NCBI GenBank assembly: GCA_907165275.2
Contig: OU015665.1
Location: forward strand, 9,176,001-9,240,000
Length of the DNA stretch: 64,000 nt
Direction: 5' to 3'
From: Zygaena filipendulae
Lineage: Eukaryota; Arthropoda; Insecta; Lepidoptera; Zygaenidae
Position 1 is the first letter of the stretch, and every line of letters begins with the position of its first letter. A program made the position numbers and the translations under genes. Under the pieces are notes generated by a model, which was not told where the DNA came from, made no database searches, and was given only the letters and a program-made list of their open reading frames with translations. Shown in pieces: positions 19,940 to 31,900 of this stretch.

Positions 19940-22148
19940 ATGGTGAATGTTATGAAAGGTGTTCTTGTAGAGTGGTATGTGGTGTTAATTTGCTCGTACA
20001 TAACCTTATTCAAAATGTTATTCGAAATAAAAGGATCAGCAGGAAAATTCTCGCATTATAACCAACGACGTTAAGAGCAACATTATATTCTCTTAATGTT
20101 ATAGCATTTTAATTATTAGAAAACGTTTCATTTCGAGAACATTCTCAGATTCTAGCTGAAAATTTGTAAATCTACTGCTTTTACACTACATATAGTCCAA
20201 ATCTTGCGGTATATTGAATGATTGTTCCACCACTTCCGTCTCTATTTGAAGTGTGTTCTTTATGTACGATTTCAATATATAGACATTCTCTGTCCATCGG
20301 TTCACAGCTGATTTTAAATCCTGAAATTAATGTGACATAGTTGCCTTATATAAGATTCCACTGACCATTCTACATCTTCACAAGTAAATTTTTCAAAAGA
20401 AGATAATAATCATGTTTTCAAACAGGAAAGTTTCTATCACTAATTAGACAAGTGAAGAAGCCATTTTGACAGAGTTATAACTAATCAAATAAGTATTATT
20501 AAATGCTTATTTTTCACTAACTCATCAGTGTTGGTTTATTATTTAAAGACATATTGTAAAGTTACATTTAATGCACAACAACAGCATGACTTAACATTAT
20601 TACATTAGATAGTAGTAGAACTTAGAAGACGGAAACATAGACATCACTGCTCCGTGCTCTATGATGGCAATCATTGACATATGGACATAGATAAGCAATA
20701 GTGTGTTAACCCACACTGGAGAAATTTTGAGTAAATTAAAGTTTTAAAATTATAGCGCCATTTTGTTTCAACAATTTTATGTTCAATATTTAGTTACATA
20801 TTTAAACAATGTAATAAGGTAAACACATAATTAAAAAACGTTCCCTAACTCTCAATAAATTGTTCTGAATCAATAACTTTGTTTTGTGTGTTAACATGTT
20901 ATTGCTTATCTGCGTCCATATACAATTTATGATGACAGACATAAGATTATATAACAATCAGTTCAGATCTTCAAATCATCTTAATTGTTCTGGTTTACAA
21001 GAAAAGTATTCTTTTTACAATAAGGTACCTATAAAAGTATTAAATTATATTTACCGAAGTCTCATTTTTCAACTGTGCTATGTACTCTGGGTCAAAATCC
21101 CGGTACTTCTGCAACTCTTTCTTCATTGTCTCCTCTTGTTTTTGTACTTGTTCCAATAATGCGAGTGTTGCAGTTCTCTCCTCATTGCTTTCTCGCCCTA
21201 TCTATATGTAACAAAATCTATATTAAAGCAACTGGCAAAAATGCTTGTCACATGTTTGATTGTAGAATGGCACAGTCTATAGTTCATTTTGAGCTGCTTA
21301 CTGATTCTTTAGCAATTAATTCTTCAGTTTTCTTAATTTTTTTAATACACTCATCCACTTGGGCTTGTAAGTCTGTGAGTTTTCTTTTCTTCGCATTTTT
21401 TACTTTGCTGAAGAAAATAAAAATTCAACTGGGTTTTATATGGAACACAATTACTTCACCAACTAACTCAAAATATTGGTATTACTATCCCTATATGCAA
21501 GCATGTATTCTGTCCAACCTGGGAAATGACCAAAAGTAAATAGAAGTCCCTATCTTCTCAGAATCCACTAGGTGATCATCCACCAAGCTCTGAACAACCT
21601 CTTTCACTGATTGCACTGTAATGCCTTTCTCTTTAGGAGCTATTTTCTCTAGTTCCTGCAAATAAGTTTTCAAAAGAAATCACTTAAAATCTACCATGTC
21701 TCCCAACATTTTAGTGCCAATTCTGCAAACCTTCAGGGGGTCTAACTTTAGAATAAGTTTTGTATCACTATCAGACAAACATGCAATTGAACTGTTTGAA
21801 TTGGATTGATTGTCTGTCAATGAATCATTAGAAACGAAATAGTCTATTTTACCTTTAATTGAAAGAAATCTTTACTGTTATGAAAAATCTCCAACATTCT
21901 GTTTCTTTTTTCTTCAGCACTCACACCTCGTTTTTTTGACATTGTTCTTCTTTCTTTTCAGTGATCCTGCTATGAAACAGTTTTTATTACATCTGGATGA
22001 AACACTTGCTCTAGGAAGAAAGTTTATCCTGCAGGACTTGGATGAGACACACCTTTTTATATCAGCAGACATAGTTGAGACACTCCAAGCCAGAGTTGAT
22101 GATTTGATGGACCAGCTTAGTATACCAGTACATGATAAAGGATTGTAA
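19940..22148 (+). CDS. Tfb5: TFIIH subunit GTF2H5 / Tfb5 (TTDA)
   Basis: Smallest core subunit of TFIIH, needed for nucleotide-excision repair and for stability of the complex; nuclear. Two exons: 19940-19974 ([12 protein letters not shown], last codon split TG|T) and 21962-22148 ([13 protein letters not shown].. to GL, stop TAA). This gives 73 residues against about 71 for the human protein, with recognisable identity over [35 protein letters not shown] and VDDLMDQ. The start at 19940 begins the conserved N-terminus; an ATG seven bases upstream is out of frame. The 2.0 kb intron holds the complete MND1 gene on the opposite strand and a MITE. The ZNHIT1 start codon follows 17 bases after the stop, so a shared two-gene mRNA is likely. 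Confidence 0.93.
20186..21942 (-). CDS. Mnd1: Meiotic nuclear division protein 1 (MND1)
   Basis: Partner of HOP2 (PSMC3IP); the heterodimer stimulates recombinase strand exchange in meiosis. Five minus-strand exons: 21942-21853, 21655-21519, 21407-21302, 21201-21055 and 20320-20186, all GT..AG and in phase, giving 204 residues (human 205). Exon 1 reads [20 protein letters not shown]. Exon 2 holds the winged-helix block [24 protein letters not shown] and the IGTS-YFW motif. Exons 3-4 form a Lys/Glu-rich coiled coil with KYRDFDPE. Exon 5 gives the C-terminal [17 protein letters not shown] and ends PQDLDYM. The whole coding region lies inside the GTF2H5 intron. The start codon is 20 bp from that gene's exon 2, so the MND1 5' UTR must be antisense to it. 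A reverse ATTAAA at 20108-20113 could be its poly(A) signal. Intron 4 carries a MITE. Confidence 0.95.
20683..20917 (+). mobile_element. GGACATAG-family MITE, copy 2
   Basis: GGACATAGATAAGCAATA .. TGCTTATCTGCGTCC, flanked by direct ATAT (20679-20682, 20918-20921). It lies in two introns at once: MND1 intron 4 and the GTF2H5 intron. Confidence 0.9.
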
Positions 22149-22165
22149 TTTTATAAACAAACAAA

Positions 22166-22856
22166 ATGGCATCAAGAGAGTCTGGTAGGGTTAAGGAAAC
22201 TGAGAAAAGAAGGGTACTGGATGATGCTGCAAGGAAGCGGAGAGCCAGAAAGGCTATTGAGGCATTAGAACAAGATAACTTTCATGAAGATCCACATGCG
22301 GACCTCGTCATGTCAAAGAAAGTGCCCAAGTTTGCTGACTCAAATGAGAAGCCCACAAGGAAGAAAAAACCAAAAAGTGCTGAATACTATAAAATCAGGT
22401 TTAGAAAGACATTTGCTCAGTTAGTTGAGGAAGATATGAATTTTAGACCTGACCCTCCTAACTATTCCTCGGCACAAGCACCACCTTCCAAGTTAGTAAC
22501 AAATAACAATGTTTTATCTTAAATTTAAAATTGGTGAATTCTATGTACTTAAATTATATCTGTGTTCTATAGTTAGATTTTATAAAATTGGACACTAATA
22601 ACATTAGGAAAATGAGAAATAAGATGAGACACCCTGAAGTTGATCTGGAAATCTATTTAATTTTACTGATAACTATGTCACTTTTTAACTTTACCTGATT
22701 ATTTTTGTGTTTTGTTTTAGGTTTCCGGATCGTCACTTTTGTGCAGTTTGCGGTTTCCCTTCGAAATACACATGCATACCTTGCGGGGCGCGTTACTGCT
22801 GCCTCAAGTGCTTGGGCACTCACCTTGACACGAGATGCCTCAAATGGACTGCTTGA
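22166..22856 (+). CDS. Znhit1: Zinc finger HIT domain protein 1 (ZNHIT1, SWR1/SRCAP subunit)
   Basis: Subunit of the SRCAP/SWR1-type remodeller (orthologue of yeast Swc6/Vps71) that helps exchange H2A for H2A.Z. Two exons, 22166-22491 and 22721-22856, joined as AA|G, giving 153 residues (human 154). The N-terminal part has RRVLDDAARKRRARKAIEAL, then the acidic NFHEDPHADL, a Lys-rich stretch and FRKTFAQLVEED. The C-terminal HIT-type zinc finger uses C116, C119, C127, C130, C135, C139, H143 and C148 and ends CLKWTA. The start codon is in good context (acaaaATGG) 17 bases after the GTF2H5 stop, with no room for a promoter or poly(A) site between them. ATTAAA at 22931 may be the shared poly(A) signal. 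Confidence 0.95.
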
Positions 22857-25800
22857 ATTAGTTTTTCAATGATCTAAGAGTACAGAAGTAGCGCATAAGT
22901 AAATATAAGTGGGTACCTATTAAGATAAAAATTAAATTATTATTTTTCGTCAATCAGACACCCATTTTTTTTTTACACTAATTTTCCCGCCAAATTCCAG
23001 GATGGCCAACATCCGAAAACTGTCTTCTCATTGGTTCCTGCGTCTTATATTATAAAACATAGTAGGTCGCCCTAAATTCAATAGATGGCGCCATCAATAC
23101 AATACAAAGCCATCTAGCAGTGAGTAGCGTTAATAATATAAGTTCTAGTTAAGAATATGAAGTATTATGAATGTAGTAGATGGCGCTACTTATGAAAAAA
23201 TTGCAACTAAATATTGAAATTTTCATGATAGGAAGGCACAGAAAAAATTAAACCCATATCTCCGTCCTTATGTCACAGCTATTTTGCAAGTGAAAAATAC
23301 CTATGAGATTCGATCACGATCGAATAAACGATTTTACTAGTCTGACTGTTGGTTTAAGAGTTAAAGTTTAAAGGTAGTAAAAATTCAGTAGTATTATTTA
23401 TTATCTGTGACTTAGATGTGAGCGTCGAATCTGGTTTTATTTCATTTCTATTTTTTTTAATTAGCTAGTATTATATTATCTGTGGCTAGTCGTTTGACCC
23501 ACGGAACAGAAAATAATTCATAGAAGGGACATCAACTTAGTTTAGTATGAAAACAGGTGAAAACTAGTGTCGCCGGGTGATTTTCGCACAAAACTATTCA
23601 TCACGCACTAAAACATTCATTAACGTAAATAAATGTATTAATAGGTACATGTATTTTACTTAGTAACTGTTTTCAAGATTCACAGTTTTGGGAAGATTGT
23701 GGAAAATACACTTGGGATACTAGCAAAAGAAGTTTTGGGCAAGTTAGAGCATTTGCTCAAACTTCCTTTGCAACCGTGGCGCGCCTGCCCCGCCTACATG
23801 TCATCTCTAGTTAATTTATTTTCTCTGTGGTTTGACCACAGCTTCGTACGTGTGATCACGATCACACTTGCCTTCTCTGGAATGGGAACTGGCTTTTAAG
23901 TGAGATAGCTGAAACACACCCTGGCGACAAATTGTCGACTTGAGGATGGTAGCTAGCCGGCCATGGCACTAGAAAATTCCCTATCACCATGCTTTCCTCA
24001 CTATGTTTCCTTTCACCGGCTTCATTTAGATACTTAATTACAAGTCTTAAAATATTTAAAAAAATATACCAGATGAATTCAGTTTTTTTTTAGTAGGATG
24101 AATAATTTGAGCCAAAATATGTAAGTATCAAAGGGGTTGACTGCAGATTATACACGGAAGTAGGTAGTAAGTACACACAGCCCCCTGGCACGTGTCACCT
24201 TATCACTGACACCCCAAGTCCCAACTCGAGAGCAGCTGGATAGATAGGTATATAACTAACAGAACTCACAATCAGTACACTTTATTGTTCAAGGGACGAT
24301 CGACAGATGTGCAAAATTCCTACTTCCGATTTGGTTTATGTACCTAATACCTACCTATAAAAGTTAGTAGCATCTACATATAAAATCTATATTTGTTTAT
24401 AGTATCGTACTATATTTTATTCCATTGTAAAATAATATAGTACGAAAAATACTGTAAGTATCTATGACTAAAAATTTTTATTTATATACAATATTTTTCC
24501 CGAATATCCCAAAAACCCCTATGTTTTTTGCTATGTTTTAAATAAAATACTATTTTTCATCCAAAAAAGGTGGCAACTCTAATAAAAATGGCTTTTTTAT
24601 ATTGTAAGTATGCGGTTTCATCATTGTAGTCTCCTCGATAACTCTAATCTACGATAATAATGTAGGTATATTGTCTACAATAGTTGCCGGCTGATGCGTA
24701 CACAAACAGTCCAAACAGATGAACAAACGTTATGAAATAGAAGTTTTTTTACGTACCTATCTACCTACCTAGGTATGTGATATGTAATACCTCTTACTGG
24801 TGATTGGTTTTCGTTTAAAAATCCCACCTTTTCTCAACCAGCAAATTGACTAGGTACCTACCTAATTTCTGAATTTAAATCTTACTTTTCACTTAGGTGG
24901 GTATAATGTTTATTAGTACCTAATCAGTTTCAATATAGATACCTTCTCCGAAGACCCCGAAATATTTATCGATGCAATGAATATTTAAATATAAAAAACA
25001 ACTGTCTAACGTTTGTCTTCGATACTGATTGACTTATAATATTATACTTAATCTCTAGCGAAAAATACGTCCCCAATGTTCTATAGTTATTGTAGTCTAG
25101 ATCCACTAGTTTTACCTAGAGGAGAAATATTAATAAAATAAAATAATAAACCAAACATAGAACTTCAAAAAATTTATTTTTTAATGTTAAATTTTACTTA
25201 AATGTCTATACCTATTTAATAGTATTTACAACAAGACAAATGCTTTTTTTTTTAATTTATTATATAAAATAATATACAGTTCTTCCTTAAAATTACTGAC
25301 TCGTTGTTTTCATAAATATACAATAACTATATTAAAGCCAAAAATACAATAATTTAACTGTACCTACAATGGTGTCTATGATCGCACAATTTTAACAGTT
25401 TTTTTTCTTATTTTTAATACTGGGCTAAGGAATGGTTAACAATGGGGTATCTTTATTTACTTTTAAAAAATATAACGGAACACGTAACCTTTCAGTCAGA
25501 TGTCGATTTTGTCTTTTATTTTATAATCTATAAAAAACAAAATATTTATATCAATCCGAGATCTGCAAGTTGCTTAGCATATAAATATATTATATGTAAT
25601 ATATTAAATACATTGTCTTTATTTATTGTGGGTAAGCACACGAGATTCGATCAGCACTCTGTTGAAGCATTAAACTTTTAACAATTACCACTATAAAATT
25701 ACGTACCTAATCATGATCTAACGCCATTTTAACTGTTATTAAATTTTCATAGTAAAAACGTATTGTCCTATTTGTACATACATAAAAACTTGTTTCAATT

Positions 25801-25995
25801 TTGGATACATTTTCAACAAAAACATTTAAATACAAAAAAAAATATCGTTTTTGGTAGAATGCCATAATTTAAGGGATTTAAGTCACCCCTATTAAAGTAA
25901 CTAGGCACTGGTTACCCATATCAGACTGTGAAAGGACGGGTACGTCGTTCAAACATTTCTCAAGAGTGGCACTTCATGAAAACCTAGTCTATTGT
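22857..25995. other. Region between ZNHIT1 and net 3' ends
   Basis: The two genes converge here, so this holds both 3' UTRs. Also present is one copy of a dispersed repeat (23526-23843). From about 25100 to 25990 the DNA is AT-rich with several reverse AATAAA motifs, fitting a long net 3' UTR. Nothing else coding is seen. Confidence 0.55.
23526..23843 (+). repeat. Dispersed repeat, ACATCAACTTAGTTTAG family, copy 1
   Basis: Shares with 60557-60852 the start GGACATCAACTTAGTTTAG, TATGAAAAC, GTGTCGCCGGGTGATTTT, ACTGTTTTCAA, and later AAAGAAGTTTTGGGCAAG and AGTTAATTTATT. Class unknown; no coding frame. Confidence 0.7.
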
Positions 25996-28900
25996 TTATG
26001 GATCATCTTTCTTTTTCCTTAATTTCCCTTCTGTGTGGATCGTTTGCGTTACAGCGTCCACGACCGCCGACAGATCGGCGTCGGGATCTATCGCCGTCGA
26101 CAGAGCAGTGATGTACGCGCACGCTATCCGTAATATCGATAGTTTAGACAGCTTCTGGTTGTGACTGTACGAGGGCACCGCCTTCCTCAACGTGTCGAAC
26201 GCAGCGCTAATTGTATGGACTCTGGTCCGTTCCCGTGCGTTCGCTTCTATCCTCCTCTCTCTGGTCATGTTTTTGTAATTCCTCTGCTCCCTCGGTTTTG
26301 TTTTGTCCGTGTAAGACTCGGCTGCTTCTGAATGTACCGAAACCCCTGAAGAAGTTGCATCAGGTTGTAAGCAGAGCATGGGTGGTGTGACGCCTGGATG
26401 TGGCGGTACCCTGGGTGGGCCTACTAAAGTATGTTCCGGCACGGACGGTGGCGGTGGGGGAGCTTCCGAAATCCTCCGCCTCTGCCGGAGAAGACTAGTT
26501 TCAGTTTTCTTGACTAAAGACAGCGGTTCTCTCTGCGGCTCGTCTGTGAACGACCAGGGTCGGAACGGGCTGAGGGCGTTGTCGCTTTCGGGGCTGGTGG
26601 CGTCGTCTCTCGAGTCGATTCGGATGCGCTTCTTTGGTGGTTGCAATAGAGGAGTTCGCGGGCGGCTCTTGAGCCTGGAGCCGGAGTCCACCCTGACTCC
26701 GGAGTCGTCGGAGTGCGCCGGCCCCGAGCAGGAGTCATCATCCTCCCCCCCAGACACGAAGCCCGCGTCTCGTTCCAATATACGATCTGTAACAATAGAT
26801 AAATAAAAGTTAAATATAGGTACATTACTTTCATTCAAATTTTGCAATGCTATTTTGATTATGTAATTAGAAATTTGTTTTTTATCATTTTATATGTACA
26901 TTATACAAGTTGTAATTGGCAATTAACCAAATTTAACTTAATTTGTTAAATGTGAATTAACATTAATTTAATTAACGACTCTGAGTGCGGCCGTATAACT
27001 GACAACTTAACTTTAATTATATTAAAGGTTGGTATAATCTATGAACTATTCTGTGTAGGTAAACCATTGAAGATACATAAAACTTGAATTGTTGTTATAA
27101 AGTGCAAGGCTGACCGGCGGCGATCTCTTATTAATTTGTTTTGCGCCACGAGAAGGTGCCGGCGCCTGTTCACTATTGCATGACGTCATGGATAGCTTCG
27201 CCACCATGCGCTACGCAATGATCAATGAAATATTAACGTCTAACCAATCTCGATACATTAAATAGCATGTACTGATTGACTGCATGATAGGTAAGTTAGG
27301 TATTGAAAATTATACTTTTGAGGAGTTGAAGTTTTGCATGAAAGTAATCCTACTAATATTATAAATGTGAAAGTGTGGATGTTTGGGTATTTGGATGTTT
27401 ATTACTCAATCACGCAAAAACGGCTGAACGGATTTGGATGAAATTTAGCATGCACATTTTCAGGGGTACAGAGAAGGGCATAGGGTACTTTTTATCCCGG
27501 AATTCCCGCGGAAACTCCGAAATTACTGCGGGTGAAACCGTGGGGCACAACTAGTCTTATATAAAAAAGTCTCGTGTCACAGTGTTTGTTATCGAACTCC
27601 TTTCTAAACGCCTTGACCGATTCTTGTCAATTTTTTTGTATAAGTAAGTTTATTTGGTAGGTCTGAGAATAGGTCGTAGGCTATTTTTTTTACCTCTAGG
27701 TGATAAGGGTAGCCCTCTCCAGAATTGTGTATTTTTATTTTTGGACACAATTTAACTTTGCAGTTTCACCCGTGTGAGTTTCGGAAAATATTATATATTA
27801 TGATAAATGGTGCTATTGGTAGTTTAGCGGTGTAAATAACATAACAGTATTATTTCTCAAATTTAAAAAAAATCTTTCCTACCGTACATTTGTTGCGAAA
27901 GGATCAACTTTCGATACGTGTGGGTAGTTAAGATAAATCAGTACAAATATCTAAACAAGTATGACTAGACATTTGCATAATGCGGTTAGCTAAAGCTGTA
28001 TGTAGGTGGTATAATTTCTCGTCTAATTGTAGTTCACTAAATGACGAGTTTCATTTTTTATTTTTTTTTATGCACATAAATATTTTACAAATGAGTAAAT
28101 GAAAGATTTAACAAAGATATTAAAATTTGTTATCCTACAACAAGTGTTTCATTCTAGGTAAGTGCCTAAAATGAAATGACGACCTGCACAGATAAAATAA
28201 ATAATACCTACTGTGACAAGCTTTGAAAAAGCTGGAAAAGACTACCTAATCCAGGATCGATGCTAGTTAGAGGAAGCTAGAAAAGACATTTCAGAGATAT
28301 TTGTAGGTATGTTTACTGAAAAAACCTAAGTGGATTATGAAACTTTATCATCATTTTGTTGTAAATACATAATGCATTTATCTTTTCTTGTAATAGATAG
28401 ATACATTAATGAACATCTTTAATCTGCAGCTTTATCAAACAAATATGTCGAAAATCGATCATAAATATTAATCGATGAGCCATTTAATTAAAAAGTTTAG
28501 CCCTTATAAGATAAGAATGTCGAAACTAAATAACATAACTTTAGATCGTTATTTTAAACCAAACGGATGTTGGGCAAATACATAAGTAATTAATAAATTT
28601 AATCAAGTGACCGCCACTTTAACATCAAAAGAACTCCGTGATATCATAATCTACCCATTAACATACACACCGGAAAAGCGTTATTAATAAGTAAGAGCAA
28701 AATGAATTTAATGACAGTAGTGTGCATCCAGCTTATAAAAGTTTAATTAATTTAATATAAATCCAGGTTATTTTTTTTATGTATGAGCTCTGAAGAATCG
28801 TCAATTTTTTGTGTCTAATTCGTTTTTATCACTAGCTAATGTTCCAGTTTTACAAAGTTGAATTTTGGAGTTCCCTCGGGGACTATGGTCGAGTAAAAAA

Positions 28901-31900
28901 AAACACTTCATTTCGATTATTGACTAAGACCTTAAGTTGCTTAATTGCCAAATTGCACCTTTGCTTTCATTTAGTCACAAAAACTTTATAAATCATAATT
29001 AGCACTTATAGTTAATCAAAAAAATTATTAATTAGTCTTTCCATTTCATCTATACATATAAAATGCGTTATACTGAATGACTGACTGACGGATCAACGCA
29101 CAGCTTAGACCGCTGATCGTAGAGACCTGAAACTTGGAGGGTGTGTTCTTTGTATGACATAAACATCCGATATGGAAGGATTTTTGAAAATTCAACCCGT
29201 TGAAAAAGAGGGGCAAAGTTTGTATAGAACAATTCCCTCCGAAATTATCGCGGGTGAAACCTCACGAGACAGCTAGTTTACTATATAATTTAACATCATA
29301 TTATTTTTACTCATTTGGAGTCATCGATATCATAAGTTAATTTTAAATGCGGCTCATAAAATCTATGTTTATGATAAATTAACGATAACATACCACAGTA
29401 ACCATAGAGAAGGGAAACTATCTAACTGACTAATATCATAGATAATCGTGTGCCAGTAATGGCGCAGCTACCGGAATTGGTTTATGGCTCATAAGCGAGC
29501 AGCCACGGCGCCGCGAAGGCGTTCCTACTTAACACCAAACAATATTACTCATGGAGTCAATAAAAACAACAACAAACAACTTTGCACTCTATCTGTACGT
29601 AATAAAAAAGAGTTATACATTTCTCTGACTGTTAAGATACATTGGCTCGGACACAAACGACTTCTAGCCGAGGCGGGCCTTCGACGCATCTCAGTTCTCA
29701 CACTACAGGTGTTTTTTTTTTTTAGTATAAACGACGTTAGACTTTAGCCCTACGCCCACATTTGAGTGAGCATTTAATTGGTTTCGATGCTGTATAAAGA
29801 AATTCCTTTGATTTTTATGAGATACAAGCCATTGTCTGTAGATTTGAGCTTATAAGCTTAAACGTCATAAAAGTCTCCGATGAGCTTTACCGAGAAAACG
29901 GAAGAACATCTTAATTTAATATGGGTATGTGGTGTGATGACTATAGTGTACAATAACACTGTAGGGCTCATTACAATGTTTCACATTGACGTGTTAAATA
30001 AAGAGTGCTTTAACTCAAAGGGCCCGCGATCAGACCTCTCGCCTCGGTGTCGATCCCGACGCCAGATAACCGCTCTCCTCCCGATGTCTCGATACCGATC
30101 TGGCGCCAAATTCTATCGAGTTCCTAAAAAAATAACTCTGTTCCTCTGAAGTTTGAACGGAGACGTTCTTATTTTTTTTTTATTTTTTAATGGTTTCAAT
30201 TTAAGAATGGACGTTTCCATACATATTTTATTTCTATAAACTAATTTTTTTTTCTTTTCATGAAACCTGCGCTCAGCCAGTTTTTTTTTTTTTTATAAAA
30301 ATCTATATTTATACCTATATCTATAGGTACATCTAAATAAAATTTAAGCGTCTGTTTGTAATTCCAAATTAACAGCTTTTCATTAAATGCATAGTATGAA
30401 AGTAAGTATACATAATACATACGGTAGGTACTTTTGTCTATCTGTCTGTCTTCTGTCTGTTTGTTGCGGCTAATCTCTGAAACGGCTGGACCGATTTTAA
30501 CGGGACTTTCACTGGCAGATAGCTGATGTTATAAGTAGTAACTAAGGCTACTTTTATTTTAGACAAAAATCGTTTCTGCAGGAATTCCGAACTCACGCGG
30601 GAGATTCTCCGAAACGGTTGGACCAATTTCGACGGGGCTTTCTTCGCTAATTAGCTGTTGTTATAGGGAGTAAATTTGACTATTTTGGAGTTCCTGCGGG
30701 AATTCCGAAACTCGCGAGAATGAAACCGCGGAGCACAGCTAGTTATTATGAATAAATCAATTGAAAATTGACGAGCAAACTTCATCCGGGATTATTCTTT
30801 TGCAACGGTATTGACAATCATTACAGTTAGAATGATTACGATGCACGGAATTTCACTTATACTAAAATACTAGGTGGTAATGAGAAAATGATGAGCGGTT
30901 AGTTATGTAAAAAAAAGTGTCTATATCGTGCCCGCGGTTTAGCATTCGCACGGTCTCTTAGAGTTAATGTATGAGAAGTCGTGATGTCGGGTGGACTTTC
31001 ACCGAATGGACATTACCGATGGCGCCGGCTGTGGCCGCGACTTGTTATTGGCCACGCCGCCGATTAGCTCTAGATGTTAGCCGGATAACCAACGTATAGT
31101 GTGTTATGTGATCCTGGTGCAAAGCACGAAATTGCTGAAGCAATTACAGTGGTGAAATTAGCGTCACCAGCTATAAAAAAAAATCTAGTTAATTTTTACT
31201 TTACCTTCTCTCATGGCTATTTCGAAAAGTAGATTTTTCCTCTATTAATTTATTCATTTTATTTTTATTTAAAGAACTTTATTGCACATTAATTGTCAAA
31301 TTTTTAAGTTCTTTTGGCATGCTGCGTCAAAATTTTAGCAGACAACGGAAGTGACGCGTATGATGTCAACGGAAATGATGCGCATGAAGTTGGCGACAAG
31401 CGCAACAGTTGTTTAATGATGACAAGTAGATAACAGGTTTGTTCTTTAATTTGCTTACAACTTCACAATAGGTAGGTACTTAGATGCAAAAGCATGTTCA
31501 GTGTCCACCCTTTATCGCTGCAAAGCATTAAGTTCGGGGATCCTTTGTGCCAGTTACATAGAATCCGGATCCCGGCTGGATACAATCCCGTGGTCGGCGG
31601 GATCGAACAATTAGTCACGTATGCGTCGCGCGCCATTACGGCGACCCGGTGGCGCCATGCAGTCGCCATAACGTTTGAGTTGCTTTTATGTAATAACAAA
31701 AATGAAAATAAAATACGCATACCTACCCGTAGTGTTTGGTTAGATTGTATTGAAACACTGCTAAGATGAGTTACATGTGAGTTACCTATTAGCGTAGCTA
31801 CAGATTTGATCTAGACCCTAGGTGGTCAGTCGTCCATTTGAACCTAGGTGTACCTATGAGTTATGACGCGTGGTATGTCTATAACAGCAAAAAACCCTGT

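Noticed and set aside
21075..21539. A 154-codon open frame on the plus strand
   Set aside because: It runs antisense across MND1 exons 3 and 4 and their introns. The minus-strand reading matches MND1 along its whole length, so this is a shadow.
26378..26806. A 142-codon plus-strand frame and an overlapping minus-strand frame (26514-26834)
   Set aside because: Both are other-frame readings of the GC-rich net exon. The bHLH frame is the only one with a known domain.
26787..26847. Extending net to an in-frame ATG at 26847
   Set aside because: The stretch before 26786 ends in a T-rich tract plus ACAG, a splice acceptor, and its codons are AT-rich intron-like. The 48226-48172 exon gives a better start in matching phase.
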